A stretch of DNA of 64,000 bases. It comes from Paenibacillus mendelii. GTDB taxonomy: Bacteria; Bacillota; Bacilli; Paenibacillales; Paenibacillaceae. The position numbers and the translations under genes are program-made. Below are positions 52,694-61,113 of this stretch, one piece after another. Below the pieces are notes generated by a model, which saw only the letters and a list, made by a program, of their open reading frames with translations, was not told where the DNA came from and searched no databases. The DNA lies in assembly GCF_024498075.1 (NCBI RefSeq), contig NZ_JANHOF010000002.1, positions 292,431 through 356,430 on the forward strand, read 5' to 3'. Every line of letters starts with the position of its first letter. The first letter of the stretch is position 1.

Positions 52694-53308
52694 TTATTCT
52701 TTAACCGCTTTACAAACAATATTAACGAGTTCACCGCTGTAAGTCTCCAGATCGACCTGCCGCGTTATCGGGGTATTCCCCATGTATTCCCCGATCGCGC
52801 CTTGAATCATGCTAGCCATGACAGCTGGATCGAATAGGCCAAATTCATCTTTGTCTTGTCCATCCCGTAATATTTGTTGAAGCTCGCGCACGAGTACGTC
52901 TTCGTCTTCGTCACCTAATTTATAGTACGGAATATTATCGGGCGTTCTTGCATGGAAGATAATTTCCAACAAAGCCGTAGTTCGCTTAGGATGTAAGCTT
53001 TGATAGGCTAAGCTTGCGGCTATGAATGCTGTCAGCTTGCCTTTAGGTGTATTTTCCTGACGCACCCGTTCCAATATATAGGATTCCGAACTCGAAATAA
53101 GCTTCGATAGCACATGATTCATCAATTCGCTCTTATCTGAAAAGTGGTATGAAATTAGCGCCGTGCTAATACCTGCTTTCTTGGCAATCTGCGAGAGACT
53201 GGCATGCACGTAACCCATCTCGTCAAGGGTTTGAATCGTGGCTTCTATAACTTGTTCCCGTCTTGCCTCGGCTATGAAGCTTGACTTTTCTTCATTGCTC
53301 CTGCTCAC
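52694..53308 (-). CDS. TetR-family transcriptional regulator
   Basis: This 204-residue repressor has an N-terminal HTH (VIEATIQTLDEMGYVHASLSQIAKKAGISTALISYHF in part) and a helical effector domain. GTG start. It is co-transcribed with the YqeB-like gene. Two palindromic sites built from TTGAT half-sites lie 22-62 nt upstream and are probable operators, so autoregulation is likely. Ligand unknown. Confidence 0.92.
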   Translation of the reverse strand: MSRSNEEKSSFIAEARREQVIEATIQTLDEMGYVHASLSQIAKKAGISTALISYHFSDKSELMNHVLSKLISSSESYILERVRQENTPKGKLTAFIAASLAYQSLHPKRTTALLEIIFHARTPDNIPYYKLGDEDEDVLVRELQQILRDGQDKDEFGLFDPAVMASMIQGAIGEYMGNTPITRQVDLETYSGELVNIVCKAVKE

Positions 53309-53330
53309 TATTCCAACCCCGCCCCGAAAA

Positions 53331-53370
53331 TTGATTGATCATTCAATTTTTTATTTGATCGACCAATCAA
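53331..53370. promoter_or_regulatory. Two TetR operator-like palindromes
   Basis: TTGATTGATCATTCAA (53331-53346) and TTGATCGACCAATCAA (53355-53370) have the 16-bp TTGA(N8)TCAA form, adjacent in the promoter region of the TetR-YqeB operon. They resemble operators of lipid/drug-responsive TetR proteins. Confidence 0.65.
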
Positions 53371-53452
53371 ATTTTAGCATAGGAAGTTTTTTGAAGTCAA
53401 GACTCGCTCTTAACGATCACTGCAGCTTACGGTCGATAAACAAAATGAACGC

Positions 53453-53483
53453 ACAAAAAAATCCTTTGATTCCTCAAAGGATT
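53453..53483 (-). terminator. Terminator of the Glu-Lys-Leu tRNA operon
   Basis: A perfect AATCCTTTGA/TCAAAGGATT stem is followed by seven T on the minus strand. Confidence 0.85.
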
Positions 53484-53499
53484 GCGGATTGTTAAGTTA

Positions 53500-53585
53500 T
53501 GGTGCGGTCGAGAGGACTCGAACCTCCACGAGATTGCTCCCGCCAGCCCCTCAAGCTGGTGCGTCTGCCATTCCGCCACGACCGC
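53500..53585 (-). tRNA. tRNA-Leu (GAG)
   Basis: This is an 86-nt class II tRNA with long variable arm, acceptor GCGGTCG/CGACCGC and encoded CCA. The anticodon loop TTGAGGG gives GAG. Last of the Glu-Lys-Leu cluster. Confidence 0.93.
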
Positions 53586-53621
53586 ATATAAGTGATACGC
53601 ATAATGCATATCTTGTAAAAA

Positions 53622-53697
53622 TGGTGAGCCATGTAGGACTCGAACCTACGACACCCTGATTAAAAGTCAGGTGCTCTACCAACTGAGCTAATGGCTC
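53622..53697 (-). tRNA. tRNA-Lys (TTT)
   Basis: This is 76 nt with acceptor GAGCCAT/ATGGCTC, anticodon loop CTTTTAA, T-arm GTTCGAGTC and encoded CCA. Confidence 0.95.
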
Positions 53698-53703
53698 TTG
53701 AGA

Positions 53704-53778
53704 TGGTGACCCGTAGGGGATTCGAACCCCTGTTACCTCCGTGAAAGGGAGGTGTCTTAACCCCTTGACCAACGGGCC
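53704..53778 (-). tRNA. tRNA-Glu (TTC)
   Basis: This is 75 nt with acceptor GGCCCGT/ACGGGTC (one G-T pair), anticodon loop CTTTCAC and encoded CCA. First tRNA of its cluster. Confidence 0.95.
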
Positions 53779-53919
53779 GCAATGATGTGCATCAGCGTCA
53801 GCTCTTTCAAGCGACAAGTAAGATAATAACACACTTTCATTACATGGTGCAAGCTTTTTTTTGAAACATTTCTTGAATGCATTCGCCTATGTATCCAACA
53901 GCCGATCCATTAGGGCAAA

Positions 53920-53944
53920 CAAAAGGGGCCGCCTGGACGGCCCC
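53920..53944 (-). terminator. Terminator of the Asn-Ser tRNA operon
   Basis: A GGGGCCG/CGGCCCC stem is followed by TTTTG on the minus strand. It separates the two tRNA clusters. Confidence 0.7.
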
Positions 53945-53962
53945 GCGTCACATTCATCGTTA

Positions 53963-54053
53963 TGGCGGAGAGAGAGGGATTCGAACCCTCGCACCACTTG
54001 CGCAGTCTAACCCCTTAGCAGAGGGTCCCCTTGAGCCACTTGGGTATCTCTCC
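53963..54053 (-). tRNA. tRNA-Ser (GCT)
   Basis: This is a 91-nt class II tRNA with acceptor GGAGAGA/TCTCTCC, anticodon loop CTGCTAA, long variable arm, discriminator G and encoded CCA. Confidence 0.95.
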
Positions 54054-54058
54054 ATGAA

Positions 54059-54134
54059 TGGCTCCCCGAACAGGACTCGAACCTGTGACAACTCGATTAA
54101 CAGTCGAGTGCTCTACCAACTGAGCTATCAGGGA
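54059..54134 (-). tRNA. tRNA-Asn (GTT)
   Basis: This is 76 nt with acceptor TCCCTGA/TCGGGGA, anticodon loop CTGTTAA, discriminator G and encoded CCA. It is 5 nt upstream of tRNA-Ser. Confidence 0.95.
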
Positions 54135-54161
54135 ACGTCATTAGTGACAAGAAATAATGTA

Positions 54162-54641
54162 TCATGATTCGATTGCTGAGTCAAGCATAAATAATAATAA
54201 TTTCCCTCTACATGTTCCGCAAGCATATCGGTTTGGATCAATCTTGCGCTTGCGCAGGTACTCCATCCCGCAATTACGGCAGACGAGCTTGTACCGGTAA
54301 GGCGCTGCCTTGCGCAGCTCACGCCCGGGAAGTGACTTGCAGAACCGCGATCCGCCTACATGTGCAAGCAGCTGTTTGAAATCCGCGTCCCGGTGCTTGT
54401 ATCCCCGCTTCAATAAATGCAGATGATAATGGCAAAGCTCATGCTTAATGATCTTCTCGGTCTCTTCTTCCCCGTAGTTCTCCAGCTGATGCGGACTAAT
54501 CTCAATGTTATGCGATTTGGTAAAATAGCGCCCGCCGGTTGACCTGAGTCGCCGATTGAAGGTTGCAAGATGACGGAACGGCAGCTTGAAATATTGCATC
54601 GAAACCCGCTCAACCCATGCTTGCAGCTTATCGTCAGTCAT
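54162..54641 (-). CDS. SprT-like zinc metalloprotease-domain protein
   Basis: This 159-residue protein has the HExxH-type motif HELCHYH (His67, Glu68, His71). A C-terminal zinc ribbon has Cys121, Cys124, Cys141 and Cys144. It belongs to the bacterial SprT/YdcK family, related to the Spartan DNA-protein crosslink protease domain; the substrate in bacteria is unproven. ATG 54641 has AGGAGGG at 8 nt, while an ATG 30 nt further up overlaps that site. Single gene upstream of the Asn-Ser tRNAs. Confidence 0.9.
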   Translation of the reverse strand: MTDDKLQAWVERVSMQYFKLPFRHLATFNRRLRSTGGRYFTKSHNIEISPHQLENYGEEETEKIIKHELCHYHLHLLKRGYKHRDADFKQLLAHVGGSRFCKSLPGRELRKAAPYRYKLVCRNCGMEYLRKRKIDPNRYACGTCRGKLLLFMLDSAIES

Positions 54642-54778
54642 AGTCCGGTCCCTCCTATCCATCTTCTTCAACTATGTACACCGAATATACGATATTACTT
54701 GAATTTTAAAGGATGAATACGCTAAACTGTCAAGTAGTATCACGTATCGACATGCTCGAGAGGAGAGGTTTCCCCACT

Positions 54779-55132
54779 ATGCCACAAATGCGTTATGTTA
54801 TCATGAACGGCTCGAAAGGCATCTCATTCGTAGAAATGCCTGCATCGCATGCTTATCAGTTAAGCGCGCTTAACCTGCGCTTGCATAAAGAAATCGACAA
54901 GCTGACGGCCAGCAATGTTCCACAGCTGCCTTACGCGATCGGAGAATGCGAGGATCTAGAGCTGCACGACAAATCCCTCCTTCCATACTCCGGCCTGGAT
55001 TATATGAATGAGCTGGAACGGGACTTCTCTGCGGTTGAAGAGAAATCATATCCCCTCATTTCGCTGCTCACTGAAATTCGTGCCCTGCAGGCACAGCTTG
55101 AACAATGGTATGAAGAAGAGATGGAAGCCTAA
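54779..55132 (+). CDS. Small conserved protein of unknown function
   Basis: This 117-residue acidic cytoplasmic protein begins MPQMRYVIMNGSKGISF. ATG 54779 has GAGAGGAGAGG upstream; an in-frame ATG at 54713 is possible but unsupported. The C-terminal half is helical (EKSYPLISLLTEIRALQAQLEQWYEEE). I do not recognise a family. It precedes cmpA in the same direction. Confidence 0.7.
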   Translation: MPQMRYVIMNGSKGISFVEMPASHAYQLSALNLRLHKEIDKLTASNVPQLPYAIGECEDLELHDKSLLPYSGLDYMNELERDFSAVEEKSYPLISLLTEIRALQAQLEQWYEEEMEA

Positions 55133-55241
55133 GCCCGCTTAGGTAGCGGCGCAGGAGGAGTTGAATTCACTGGGACCTGCACGGACATCCGCCTATCCCC
55201 ATATACATAGTTATTACACAAGTATGGGCAGGAGGAGGGCG

Positions 55242-55382
55242 ATGCATGTGCCGCAGTGGCTGTGCAATCAATTGATGCGTGCTTTTATGAAGAAAGACCG
55301 GCGGCAAATCCGGCTTTTGAACGATTGCTGGTACTTTTACCGCACCAAACAGCATCCTAACGACGACAGCGCCAGTTTATAA
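55242..55382 (+). CDS. cmpA: Cortex morphogenetic protein CmpA
   Basis: This 46-residue protein is VPQWLCNQLMRAFMKKD... ending RQIRLLNDCWYFYRTKQ. It matches B. subtilis CmpA, a small sporulation protein that adapts misassembled-coat component SpoIVA to ClpXP degradation. The ATG at 55242 follows GGAGGAGGG; an upstream longer frame is unsupported. The C-terminal tail (HPNDDSASL) is longer than in B. subtilis. A strong palindrome follows. Confidence 0.92.
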   Translation: MHVPQWLCNQLMRAFMKKDRRQIRLLNDCWYFYRTKQHPNDDSASL

Positions 55383-55479
55383 TAAAAACGTTGCAGCCCC
55401 TACGCTCCTTAGCGCCGACTCTTCCACGCATTGGGAGTGTTTGTGCTTGTAGGGTGCTTGTAAAAAAGAACAATGAATG

Positions 55480-55522
55480 ACATAGAGAAGCCCTGACGAC
55501 TCGTCAGGGCTTCTCTATGTCG
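55480..55522. terminator. 43-bp perfect palindrome between cmpA and tex
   Basis: The 21-bp arms GACATAGAGAAGCCCTGACGA and its exact complement flank a single C. It lies between convergent genes and probably terminates both. T-runs are short. Confidence 0.65.
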
Positions 55523-55537
55523 TTTAGGCGGTACACC

Positions 55538-57802
55538 TTAGTCCGGCTTGCGCATTGTAAGGCCAACGCGGCCTTTCTTGAGGTCAACGTTAAGCACCCA
55601 TACAGTTACGTTATCTCCGACCGAGACCACGTCCATCGGATGCTTCACAAATTTATTGCTGAGCTGGGAGATATGAACCAGCCCGTCATTCTTAATGCCA
55701 ATATCCACGAAAGCACCAAAGTCGATGACATTGCGTACCGTGCCATTAAGCTCCATGCCCGGCTTCAAATCTTCAATGTCGAGCACATCCGTATGGAAGA
55801 TCGGCTGTGGCAGCTCCTCCCGCGGATCGCGTCCAGGGCGCAGCAGACTGTCTAAAATGTCGCGAAGCGTTGGTACCCCTACTCCAAGCTTCGGTGCAGT
55901 CTCCTCCGGCTGTACAGCGATTAAAGCCGCTTTGAACGGCTCGCTGCCGAGCTGCTCAAGCTTCAGACCAAGCTCCTTGCACAGCTTGTCCACCACATCG
56001 TACGACTCGGGATGGATCGGTGTCCGGTCAAGCGGATTGGGGCTTTCCAGGACGCGAATAAAGCCGATACACTGCTCATATGTCTTCGCACCTAGGCGCG
56101 GTACACTCTTAAGCGATTTGCGTTCGTTGAAGATCCCATTCTCATCGCGGTATTTCACGATATTTTTGGCGGTCGTTGCATTGATTCCCGCCACATAGGC
56201 GAGCAGTGAAGGTGACGCGGTGTTCACATCGACACCAACATGGTTGACCGCCGATTCGACAACGCCGCCCAGGCTTTCATCAAGCCGCTTCTGGCTCACA
56301 TCATGCTGATATTGGCCGACGCCAATGGCTTTCGGTTCGATCTTCACCAGCTCTGCGAGCGGATCCTGCAGCCTTCTGGCGATGGAGACCGCGCTTCGCT
56401 CAGCTACGTCAAGCGCCGGGAATTCCTCCGCAGCCAACTTAGAAGCCGAATAAACGCTCGCCCCTGCCTCGTTCACGATAATATATTTGATGTCGCGGCC
56501 CTTATCTTGCCCCGCCGCCTTGCGTTTGCCGATCATGCTGGCGATGAACTGCTCCGTCTCGCGGGATGCCGTCCCATTACCGATCACGATAAGCTCTACC
56601 TTGTACTTGTCCATCAGACCGCCGATCAGCTTCTCCGCTTCCGCAACCTTGTTGTTCGGCGCTGTCGGGTACACGACAGCAACCTCCATCAGCTTGGATG
56701 TCTCATCGACAACTGCCAGTTTGCAGCCTGTCCGGAATGCCGGATCAACGCCGAGGACAACATGGCCGCGCACGGGCGGCTGCAGAAGCAGGTTCCGGAG
56801 ATTCGCAGAGAAGATTTGAATCGCATGCTCCTCCGACTTGTCCGTAAGCTCGCCGCGCACCTCACGCTCGATTGAGGGAGCGATCAACCGTTTATAAGCA
56901 TCCTCAACCGTCTTCACGAGCACATCCCTGATCACCTGCGTCGTACCGCCCCGAACGATCTGACGATCGATATAATCATGTACACGCTCAACAGGAACCT
57001 CCAGAGAAACGCGAAGCACATCCTCCCGCTCAGCGCGGTTGATGGCTAGTGTCCGGTGCGGCGGCAGCCTCTTCACGGGCTCATGATAGTCGTAATACAT
57101 CTCGTAGACCGATTCAAGCGACGCATCCTTCACTTCGGTCCGCAGCACACCGTTATCGAACGTGAATCTGCGTACCCAAGCGCGAATTTTGGCATCGTCG
57201 GCGATCTGCTCGGCAATAATGTCCATCGCCCCTTGCAGCGCTTCTTCCGCCGAATTCACGCCTTTCTCTGCATCCAAATAGCGCTCTGCTTCGCGGAGCG
57301 GCTCGCCTTGGCGAGGCTGGGAGAGCAGCCACTGGGCAAGCGGCTCAAGGCCGCGTTCCTTCGCCACACTGGCTCGGGTTTTTCGCTTCTGCCGGTATGG
57401 CCGGTATATATCTTCAACTTCCTGCAGCTTAACCGACACGATGATCGATTGACGTAAATCATCCGTCAGCTTGCCCTGCTCATCGATCAGACGGATCACT
57501 TCACGCTTGCGCGTCTCGAGGTTGCGCATATACTGGAGCTTCTCTTCAATCGAGCGCAGCTCGTTCTCGTCGAGCTCCCCTGTCATTTCCTTCCGGTAAC
57601 GGGCGATGAACGGAATCGTGTTGCCTTCGTCAAGCAGACCAACCGCTGACTTCACCTTCGTTAACGGCAGGCTTAATTCGGCGGAAATCCGTTTGACGAT
57701 TCTCTCCTGCTCAGCCGCCTGTTCCTCAGGCGTCAGCTCCACCTTACCTCCGGCGCTAAGCTCTGCTTCTTCCTCTGCGATACGTTGTTTCATTTCAGCC
57801 AC
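55538..57802 (-). CDS. tex: Tex-family RNA-binding transcriptional accessory protein
   Basis: This 754-residue cytoplasmic protein has an N-terminal Tex_N helical domain (VNRISAELSLP-like start) and a YqgF-like RNase H fold (VVLGVDPAFRTGCKLAVVD). A helix-hairpin-helix (NTASPSLLAYVAGINATTAKNIV) follows, then a C-terminal S1 domain (GMELNGTVRNVIDFGAFVDIG, GLVHISQLSNKFV). It binds RNA and RNA polymerase-associated factors. GTG 57802 has GGAGGAC 5-8 nt upstream. It corresponds to B. subtilis YdcI. Convergent with cmpA. Confidence 0.93.
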   Translation of the reverse strand: MAEMKQRIAEEEAELSAGGKVELTPEEQAAEQERIVKRISAELSLPLTKVKSAVGLLDEGNTIPFIARYRKEMTGELDENELRSIEEKLQYMRNLETRKREVIRLIDEQGKLTDDLRQSIIVSVKLQEVEDIYRPYRQKRKTRASVAKERGLEPLAQWLLSQPRQGEPLREAERYLDAEKGVNSAEEALQGAMDIIAEQIADDAKIRAWVRRFTFDNGVLRTEVKDASLESVYEMYYDYHEPVKRLPPHRTLAINRAEREDVLRVSLEVPVERVHDYIDRQIVRGGTTQVIRDVLVKTVEDAYKRLIAPSIEREVRGELTDKSEEHAIQIFSANLRNLLLQPPVRGHVVLGVDPAFRTGCKLAVVDETSKLMEVAVVYPTAPNNKVAEAEKLIGGLMDKYKVELIVIGNGTASRETEQFIASMIGKRKAAGQDKGRDIKYIIVNEAGASVYSASKLAAEEFPALDVAERSAVSIARRLQDPLAELVKIEPKAIGVGQYQHDVSQKRLDESLGGVVESAVNHVGVDVNTASPSLLAYVAGINATTAKNIVKYRDENGIFNERKSLKSVPRLGAKTYEQCIGFIRVLESPNPLDRTPIHPESYDVVDKLCKELGLKLEQLGSEPFKAALIAVQPEETAPKLGVGVPTLRDILDSLLRPGRDPREELPQPIFHTDVLDIEDLKPGMELNGTVRNVIDFGAFVDIGIKNDGLVHISQLSNKFVKHPMDVVSVGDNVTVWVLNVDLKKGRVGLTMRKPD

Positions 57803-57845
57803 TTGTCCGTCCTCCATCAGCTTCAGCAAGATATACAATAAGGAG

Positions 57846-57883
57846 AACCCTTACGCGGCCGGTTAAGCCGGCACATAAGGGTT
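57846..57883 (-). terminator. Terminator overlapping the end of the hydrolase gene
   Basis: AACCCTTA..GCCGGC and its complement pair around TTAA. The hydrolase stop codon lies in the loop. Confidence 0.5.
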
Positions 57884-58492
57884 GTTTGCCTTCTCAAATC
57901 CGATTGTCGTCTGCGGACCGTGTCCGGGATACACGCGTACATTCGCGTCCAGCTTGTACAGCTTGTTGCGAATCGAATCATACAGATCGCGCTCCCGGCC
58001 GCCCGGCAAGTCCGTGCGTCCCACTGACATGCGGAACAGGACATCACCGCTTATGAGATGCTCGCCGCACAGTAAGCTTACGCTGCCGGGTGAATGTCCT
58101 GGCGTATGCAGCACCTTAAAGGTGTGGCCTATCAGCTGCAGCTGCTGGCCCTCGTCGAGCGCAAACTCAGCCGGATCCGTCGTGAGCGGCTTGGTGACGT
58201 CGGACCAGCGCATCGAACCGTTCTTCGCCGCATCGGTCAGCCAATCCGCTTCAAGATCGTGCAGGTAGACGGGACAGCCCGCGGCTTTGCGTACCTCATC
58301 GACGCCGCCCATATGGTCGAAATGGGCATGCGTCAACACGATTGCCTCGATCTTCACGTCACGTATCCGCTCCAGCAATCGCTTGGGTCCCATGCCGGGA
58401 TCGATAATAATCCCGCGCTTGCCGGTCTCTTCCGTGATCAGGTATGCGTTCGTTTGCAGCGGTCCTAATGTGAATGTCTCTATCTTCAGCAT
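57863..58492 (-). CDS. Metallo-beta-lactamase-fold hydrolase (glyoxalase II-like, YqgX type)
   Basis: This 209-residue enzyme has the zinc motif LTHAHFDHMGG, GIIIDPGMG near the N-terminus, LHTPGHSPGSVS, the Asp in ISGDVLF and VYPGHGPQT. It fits hydroxyacylglutathione-hydrolase-like proteins such as B. subtilis YqgX, perhaps acting on bacillithiol adducts or methylglyoxal products. That substrate is inference. It starts 4 nt after the thioredoxin-like gene, so co-translation is likely. Confidence 0.92.
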   Translation of the reverse strand: MLKIETFTLGPLQTNAYLITEETGKRGIIIDPGMGPKRLLERIRDVKIEAIVLTHAHFDHMGGVDEVRKAAGCPVYLHDLEADWLTDAAKNGSMRWSDVTKPLTTDPAEFALDEGQQLQLIGHTFKVLHTPGHSPGSVSLLCGEHLISGDVLFRMSVGRTDLPGGRERDLYDSIRNKLYKLDANVRVYPGHGPQTTIGFEKANNPYVPA

Positions 58493-58496
58493 GGCG

Positions 58497-59063
58497 TTAC
58501 AGCGACGACAGCAGCTCGCGCAGCTCTTTCACGATCATGGCTTGATAACCCGTGCCTTCGCCATAGCGGCGACCCATCTCTTGACGCGTCTCAGTAAGCT
58601 TCTCTTGGTAATCCGCGGCGTCACGGTCAGGGTTCGCCAGTTTGAACGCCGTCATCGCTTCCTGGACGTGGCTTGGACGCGGTCCCCATTGGCCGAGCAC
58701 ATGTCCGCCTGTATCCGTGAAGATCACGATCGGAATCGCGCGGCCGCCCATGGTCAAAAACGCATCCATCGTTTCCAAATGGTCTTCCATAACGAGTATT
58801 TCCGTCGGAATTCCGGTAACCTCAAGAGCTTTGAATACGACAGGCAGGTTACGGACAACGTCTCCGCACCATTCCGCTGCAAGAATCAGGCAGCGCAGGT
58901 CGTCGCGGTTATTAATGGATTCGAAATATTCGCGGTCATCCTCGCTCGGCCATTCGAACTGGCTCTGCCAGTTCAGGAACGTCTCTTTATTGTTCTGAAA
59001 GGAATCGATAAATTGCTGGGTGCTAATACCCTTATTCAGCTTGTTGGCCAAATTTTTGCTCAT
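58497..59063 (-). CDS. Thioredoxin-family protein with single active-site cysteine
   Basis: This 188-residue thioredoxin-fold protein has the active-site region AAEWCGDVVRNLPV: the first Cys is kept and the second position of CxxC is Val. It also has IPTEILVMEDHLE, the cis-Pro strand GGRAIPIVIF and FTDTGGHVLGQWG. It could act as a monothiol oxidoreductase or bacilliredoxin-like protein. In an operon with the glyoxalase II-like gene. Its ribosome site is the CTTTTAGGAGG block attached to two dispersed repeats. Confidence 0.88.
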   Translation of the reverse strand: MSKNLANKLNKGISTQQFIDSFQNNKETFLNWQSQFEWPSEDDREYFESINNRDDLRCLILAAEWCGDVVRNLPVVFKALEVTGIPTEILVMEDHLETMDAFLTMGGRAIPIVIFTDTGGHVLGQWGPRPSHVQEAMTAFKLANPDRDAADYQEKLTETRQEMGRRYGEGTGYQAMIVKELRELLSSL

Positions 59064-59075
59064 CGGAAACGCCTC

Positions 59076-59226
59076 CTAAAAGTTTTGTGGAGCTTTGCTT
59101 CATTGGTGTTCTACACAACAAAACTCGCTTCGTAAGCATACGCTTAAAGTTTTGTGGAGCTTTGCTTCATTGGTGTTCTACGCAACAAAACTCGCTTCGT
59201 AAGCATACACTTAAAGTTTTGTGGAT
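59076..59226 (-). repeat. Two tandem 67-bp copies plus a partial copy of the Shine-Dalgarno-linked repeat
   Basis: Units begin at 59079 and 59146 (67-bp period) and a 10-12-bp end of a third at 59213. On the transcribed strand each reads GCTTACGAAGCGAGTTTTGTT, an inner segment with GTGT-AGA-ACAC, then CTCCACAAAACTT. The copy next to the gene ends in TTAGGAGG. Outer ends match the copies at 15035 and 32285. Confidence 0.88.
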
Positions 59227-59291
59227 TAACGTTCATGGTGAAACCTAGACGATCCTCTATATTGTACCAAACGATGCTTCCGATCGCCAAA

Positions 59292-59900
59292 TTATAACGT
59301 TTTTCCCCGTTTCCGGAGTACCTTGAACAGAACATAAACGACCAGCAAACCAATCGCGATAAGAATAGCCGGCTGTACGTAGGGCGCTGCTTTCTCATCG
59401 ATATTCTCCCATTGATCTCCGAGCGTTCGACCCAAGTAAACGAACAAGATCGACCATGGGATTGAGGCGATCAGCGTCAACAGCGTAAATAACCCGAAAT
59501 TCATTCTCGCGATGCCTGCGGGGATCGAGATCGCCTGCCGCATAACCGGGACGAACCGCGCCGTGAACACGATACCCGCGCCGTATTGCTTAAACCAGCG
59601 CTCCGAGGTATCCAGATGCTTCTGCTTGAGCTTTATGTACTTACCGTATTTGTCGAAGAATGGACGACCTGCATAACGACCGATCGCGTATAAGATCCAC
59701 TGCTGAATAACTGCGCCAATCGTACCAAAAATGACTGCGCCGAGAAACGTGATTTTCCCTTGAAATACCAAATAACCGCCATATGCCAGTACGATCTCGC
59801 TTGGAATGACTTCGATCGCCAATCCGATGACTATGCCGAAATATCCTAAACTTTCAACCCACAGCAGCACATCGTCAAGAAGCTTGTGAATCCAATCCAT
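59292..59900 (-). CDS. DedA-family membrane protein
   Basis: This 202-residue protein has about four to five membrane segments. It has the SNARE_assoc/DedA motifs (EVIPSEIVLAYGGYLVF, FGTIGAVIQQWILYAIGRYAGRPFFDKYGKY, FTARFVPVMRQAISIPAGIARM). Members act in lipid-carrier recycling or flipping, membrane potential and envelope stress. ATG 59900 has GGGAG at 7 nt; TTG 59918 is less likely. The thioredoxin-like gene lies downstream past the repeats. Confidence 0.92.
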   Translation of the reverse strand: MDWIHKLLDDVLLWVESLGYFGIVIGLAIEVIPSEIVLAYGGYLVFQGKITFLGAVIFGTIGAVIQQWILYAIGRYAGRPFFDKYGKYIKLKQKHLDTSERWFKQYGAGIVFTARFVPVMRQAISIPAGIARMNFGLFTLLTLIASIPWSILFVYLGRTLGDQWENIDEKAAPYVQPAILIAIGLLVVYVLFKVLRKRGKTL

Positions 59901-60112
59901 TCTCCGTCTCCCATCCAATCATCCGTATTTGATCGTTCTTTATCTATCGGTATTCTAGCACACATCAAGACATGCCATCCATAGCCCCAATGGAGGAGCT
60001 CCGCAACCATCTTCACGGTTTACCAGGCAAATTCGAATTCGTTATCATCGGCAGACAAGCCCGTGCATAGACTAGCTGTGATACTGATTAGAAGAAAGAA
60101 GGTGGGCGTTTT

Positions 60113-60559
60113 ATGTCCAAAATTTTTGTGGTGACGAAAAGGCAAATCCGGCTCTTCTCCATCCTGCTCCTCGTCGTGCTCATCGCTGCAGCCTGCATCA
60201 AATGGAATCAGGCGAAGCCCGCTATGAGCGCCCCTGAGCAAACCCGCGTCTTTCATCTGGTAACCGGCGAATTCGAGGCCCGTGCGGATGATGGCACAAA
60301 AATCGAGGTGTACCGCTGGGATCCCGGCACAATTATCGTGAACCAAGGGGATCAGGTCGAATTGCGCATCGCCGGCGTGAATGGAAATTCTCATCCTTTC
60401 GTGATTGAAGGATTGGGCATCAAGGGAGTCGTAACGAAAGGAAAGACGACTACCGTTCGGTTTAAGGCTGAAGCGAAGGGCACCTTCCCTATCGTCTGCC
60501 AGACCCATACGGAGACGAATCAGAGCGCGCCCATGGTCGGTTATATCCAGGTTCAATAG
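60113..60559 (+). CDS. Membrane-anchored cupredoxin-domain protein
   Basis: This 148-residue protein has an N-terminal hydrophobic anchor (residues 13-29). The cupredoxin fold has a complete type I copper ligand set: His94 (SHPF), Cys129 and His132 (CQTH) and Met141. It acts outside the cell, possibly as a copper carrier or electron shuttle. The N-terminal IAAAC could be a weak lipobox. AAGGTGG precedes the ATG. Cytochrome oxidase assembly genes lie elsewhere in the window at 9-10.5 kb. Confidence 0.9.
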   Translation: MSKIFVVTKRQIRLFSILLLVVLIAAACIKWNQAKPAMSAPEQTRVFHLVTGEFEARADDGTKIEVYRWDPGTIIVNQGDQVELRIAGVNGNSHPFVIEGLGIKGVVTKGKTTTVRFKAEAKGTFPIVCQTHTETNQSAPMVGYIQVQ

Positions 60560-60661
60560 TCACATGACAGCCGCCCGTCCGAATGCCGGTATGAAGCGCG
60601 TTGGCCAGTGACCTCCTCTACCCGGGACGCATATATAGGGGGTAGAGAGGAGTCGGTAACG

Positions 60662-60976
60662 ATGAAATCTACTGCGCACAGCAAGCATTCCGAGGAATAC
60701 CCGAGCGCGCGGAAAATCAGGCGCGCCTGCGACAACGAGCTGTATCGGACGTCGAAGCGGCTCGGTATCTGGATCCCGGACGATAAGAGACAGGAAGCCG
60801 AGAAGCTATATTACCGCAAGGTCTTATTGAATTCGCAGTGGGTCTGGGAAAACCGCAGCAACCGTCGTCTGCTCGCCGACTGGTGGGACGAGAATGTCAG
60901 CGCGGAAATCGCCGAGCTGTGGAACGTTGATCCCATTAAGCTTCGCGCGGCATTCCGCGATGCATTCGGCGGATGA
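60662..60976 (+). CDS. Small basic protein of unknown function
   Basis: This 104-residue soluble protein starts at ATG 60662 with GAGAGGAG 9 nt upstream. It is helical and rich in Arg/Lys/Trp (KIRRACDNELYRTSKRLGIW, QWVWENRSNRRLLADWWDENV). I do not recognise a family. It is followed by a strong terminator. Confidence 0.72.
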   Translation: MKSTAHSKHSEEYPSARKIRRACDNELYRTSKRLGIWIPDDKRQEAEKLYYRKVLLNSQWVWENRSNRRLLADWWDENVSAEIAELWNVDPIKLRAAFRDAFGG

Positions 60977-61017
60977 TCAGATGTGGCAGCATGCGACTTT
61001 ATGGACCGCAACAAAAG

Positions 61018-61060
61018 AACAGCAGCGCAGCTCCGATGAAGAGCTGCGCTGCTGTTTTCG
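61018..61060 (+). terminator. Rho-independent terminator
   Basis: A perfect 16-bp stem AACAGCAGCGCAGCTC/complement is followed by TTTTC. Confidence 0.8.
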
Positions 61061-61113
61061 AATGGTGAGGGTTCGTGTAAGTTAGACGGCCTGTGCGCCA
61101 TAGCTAACCGGCA

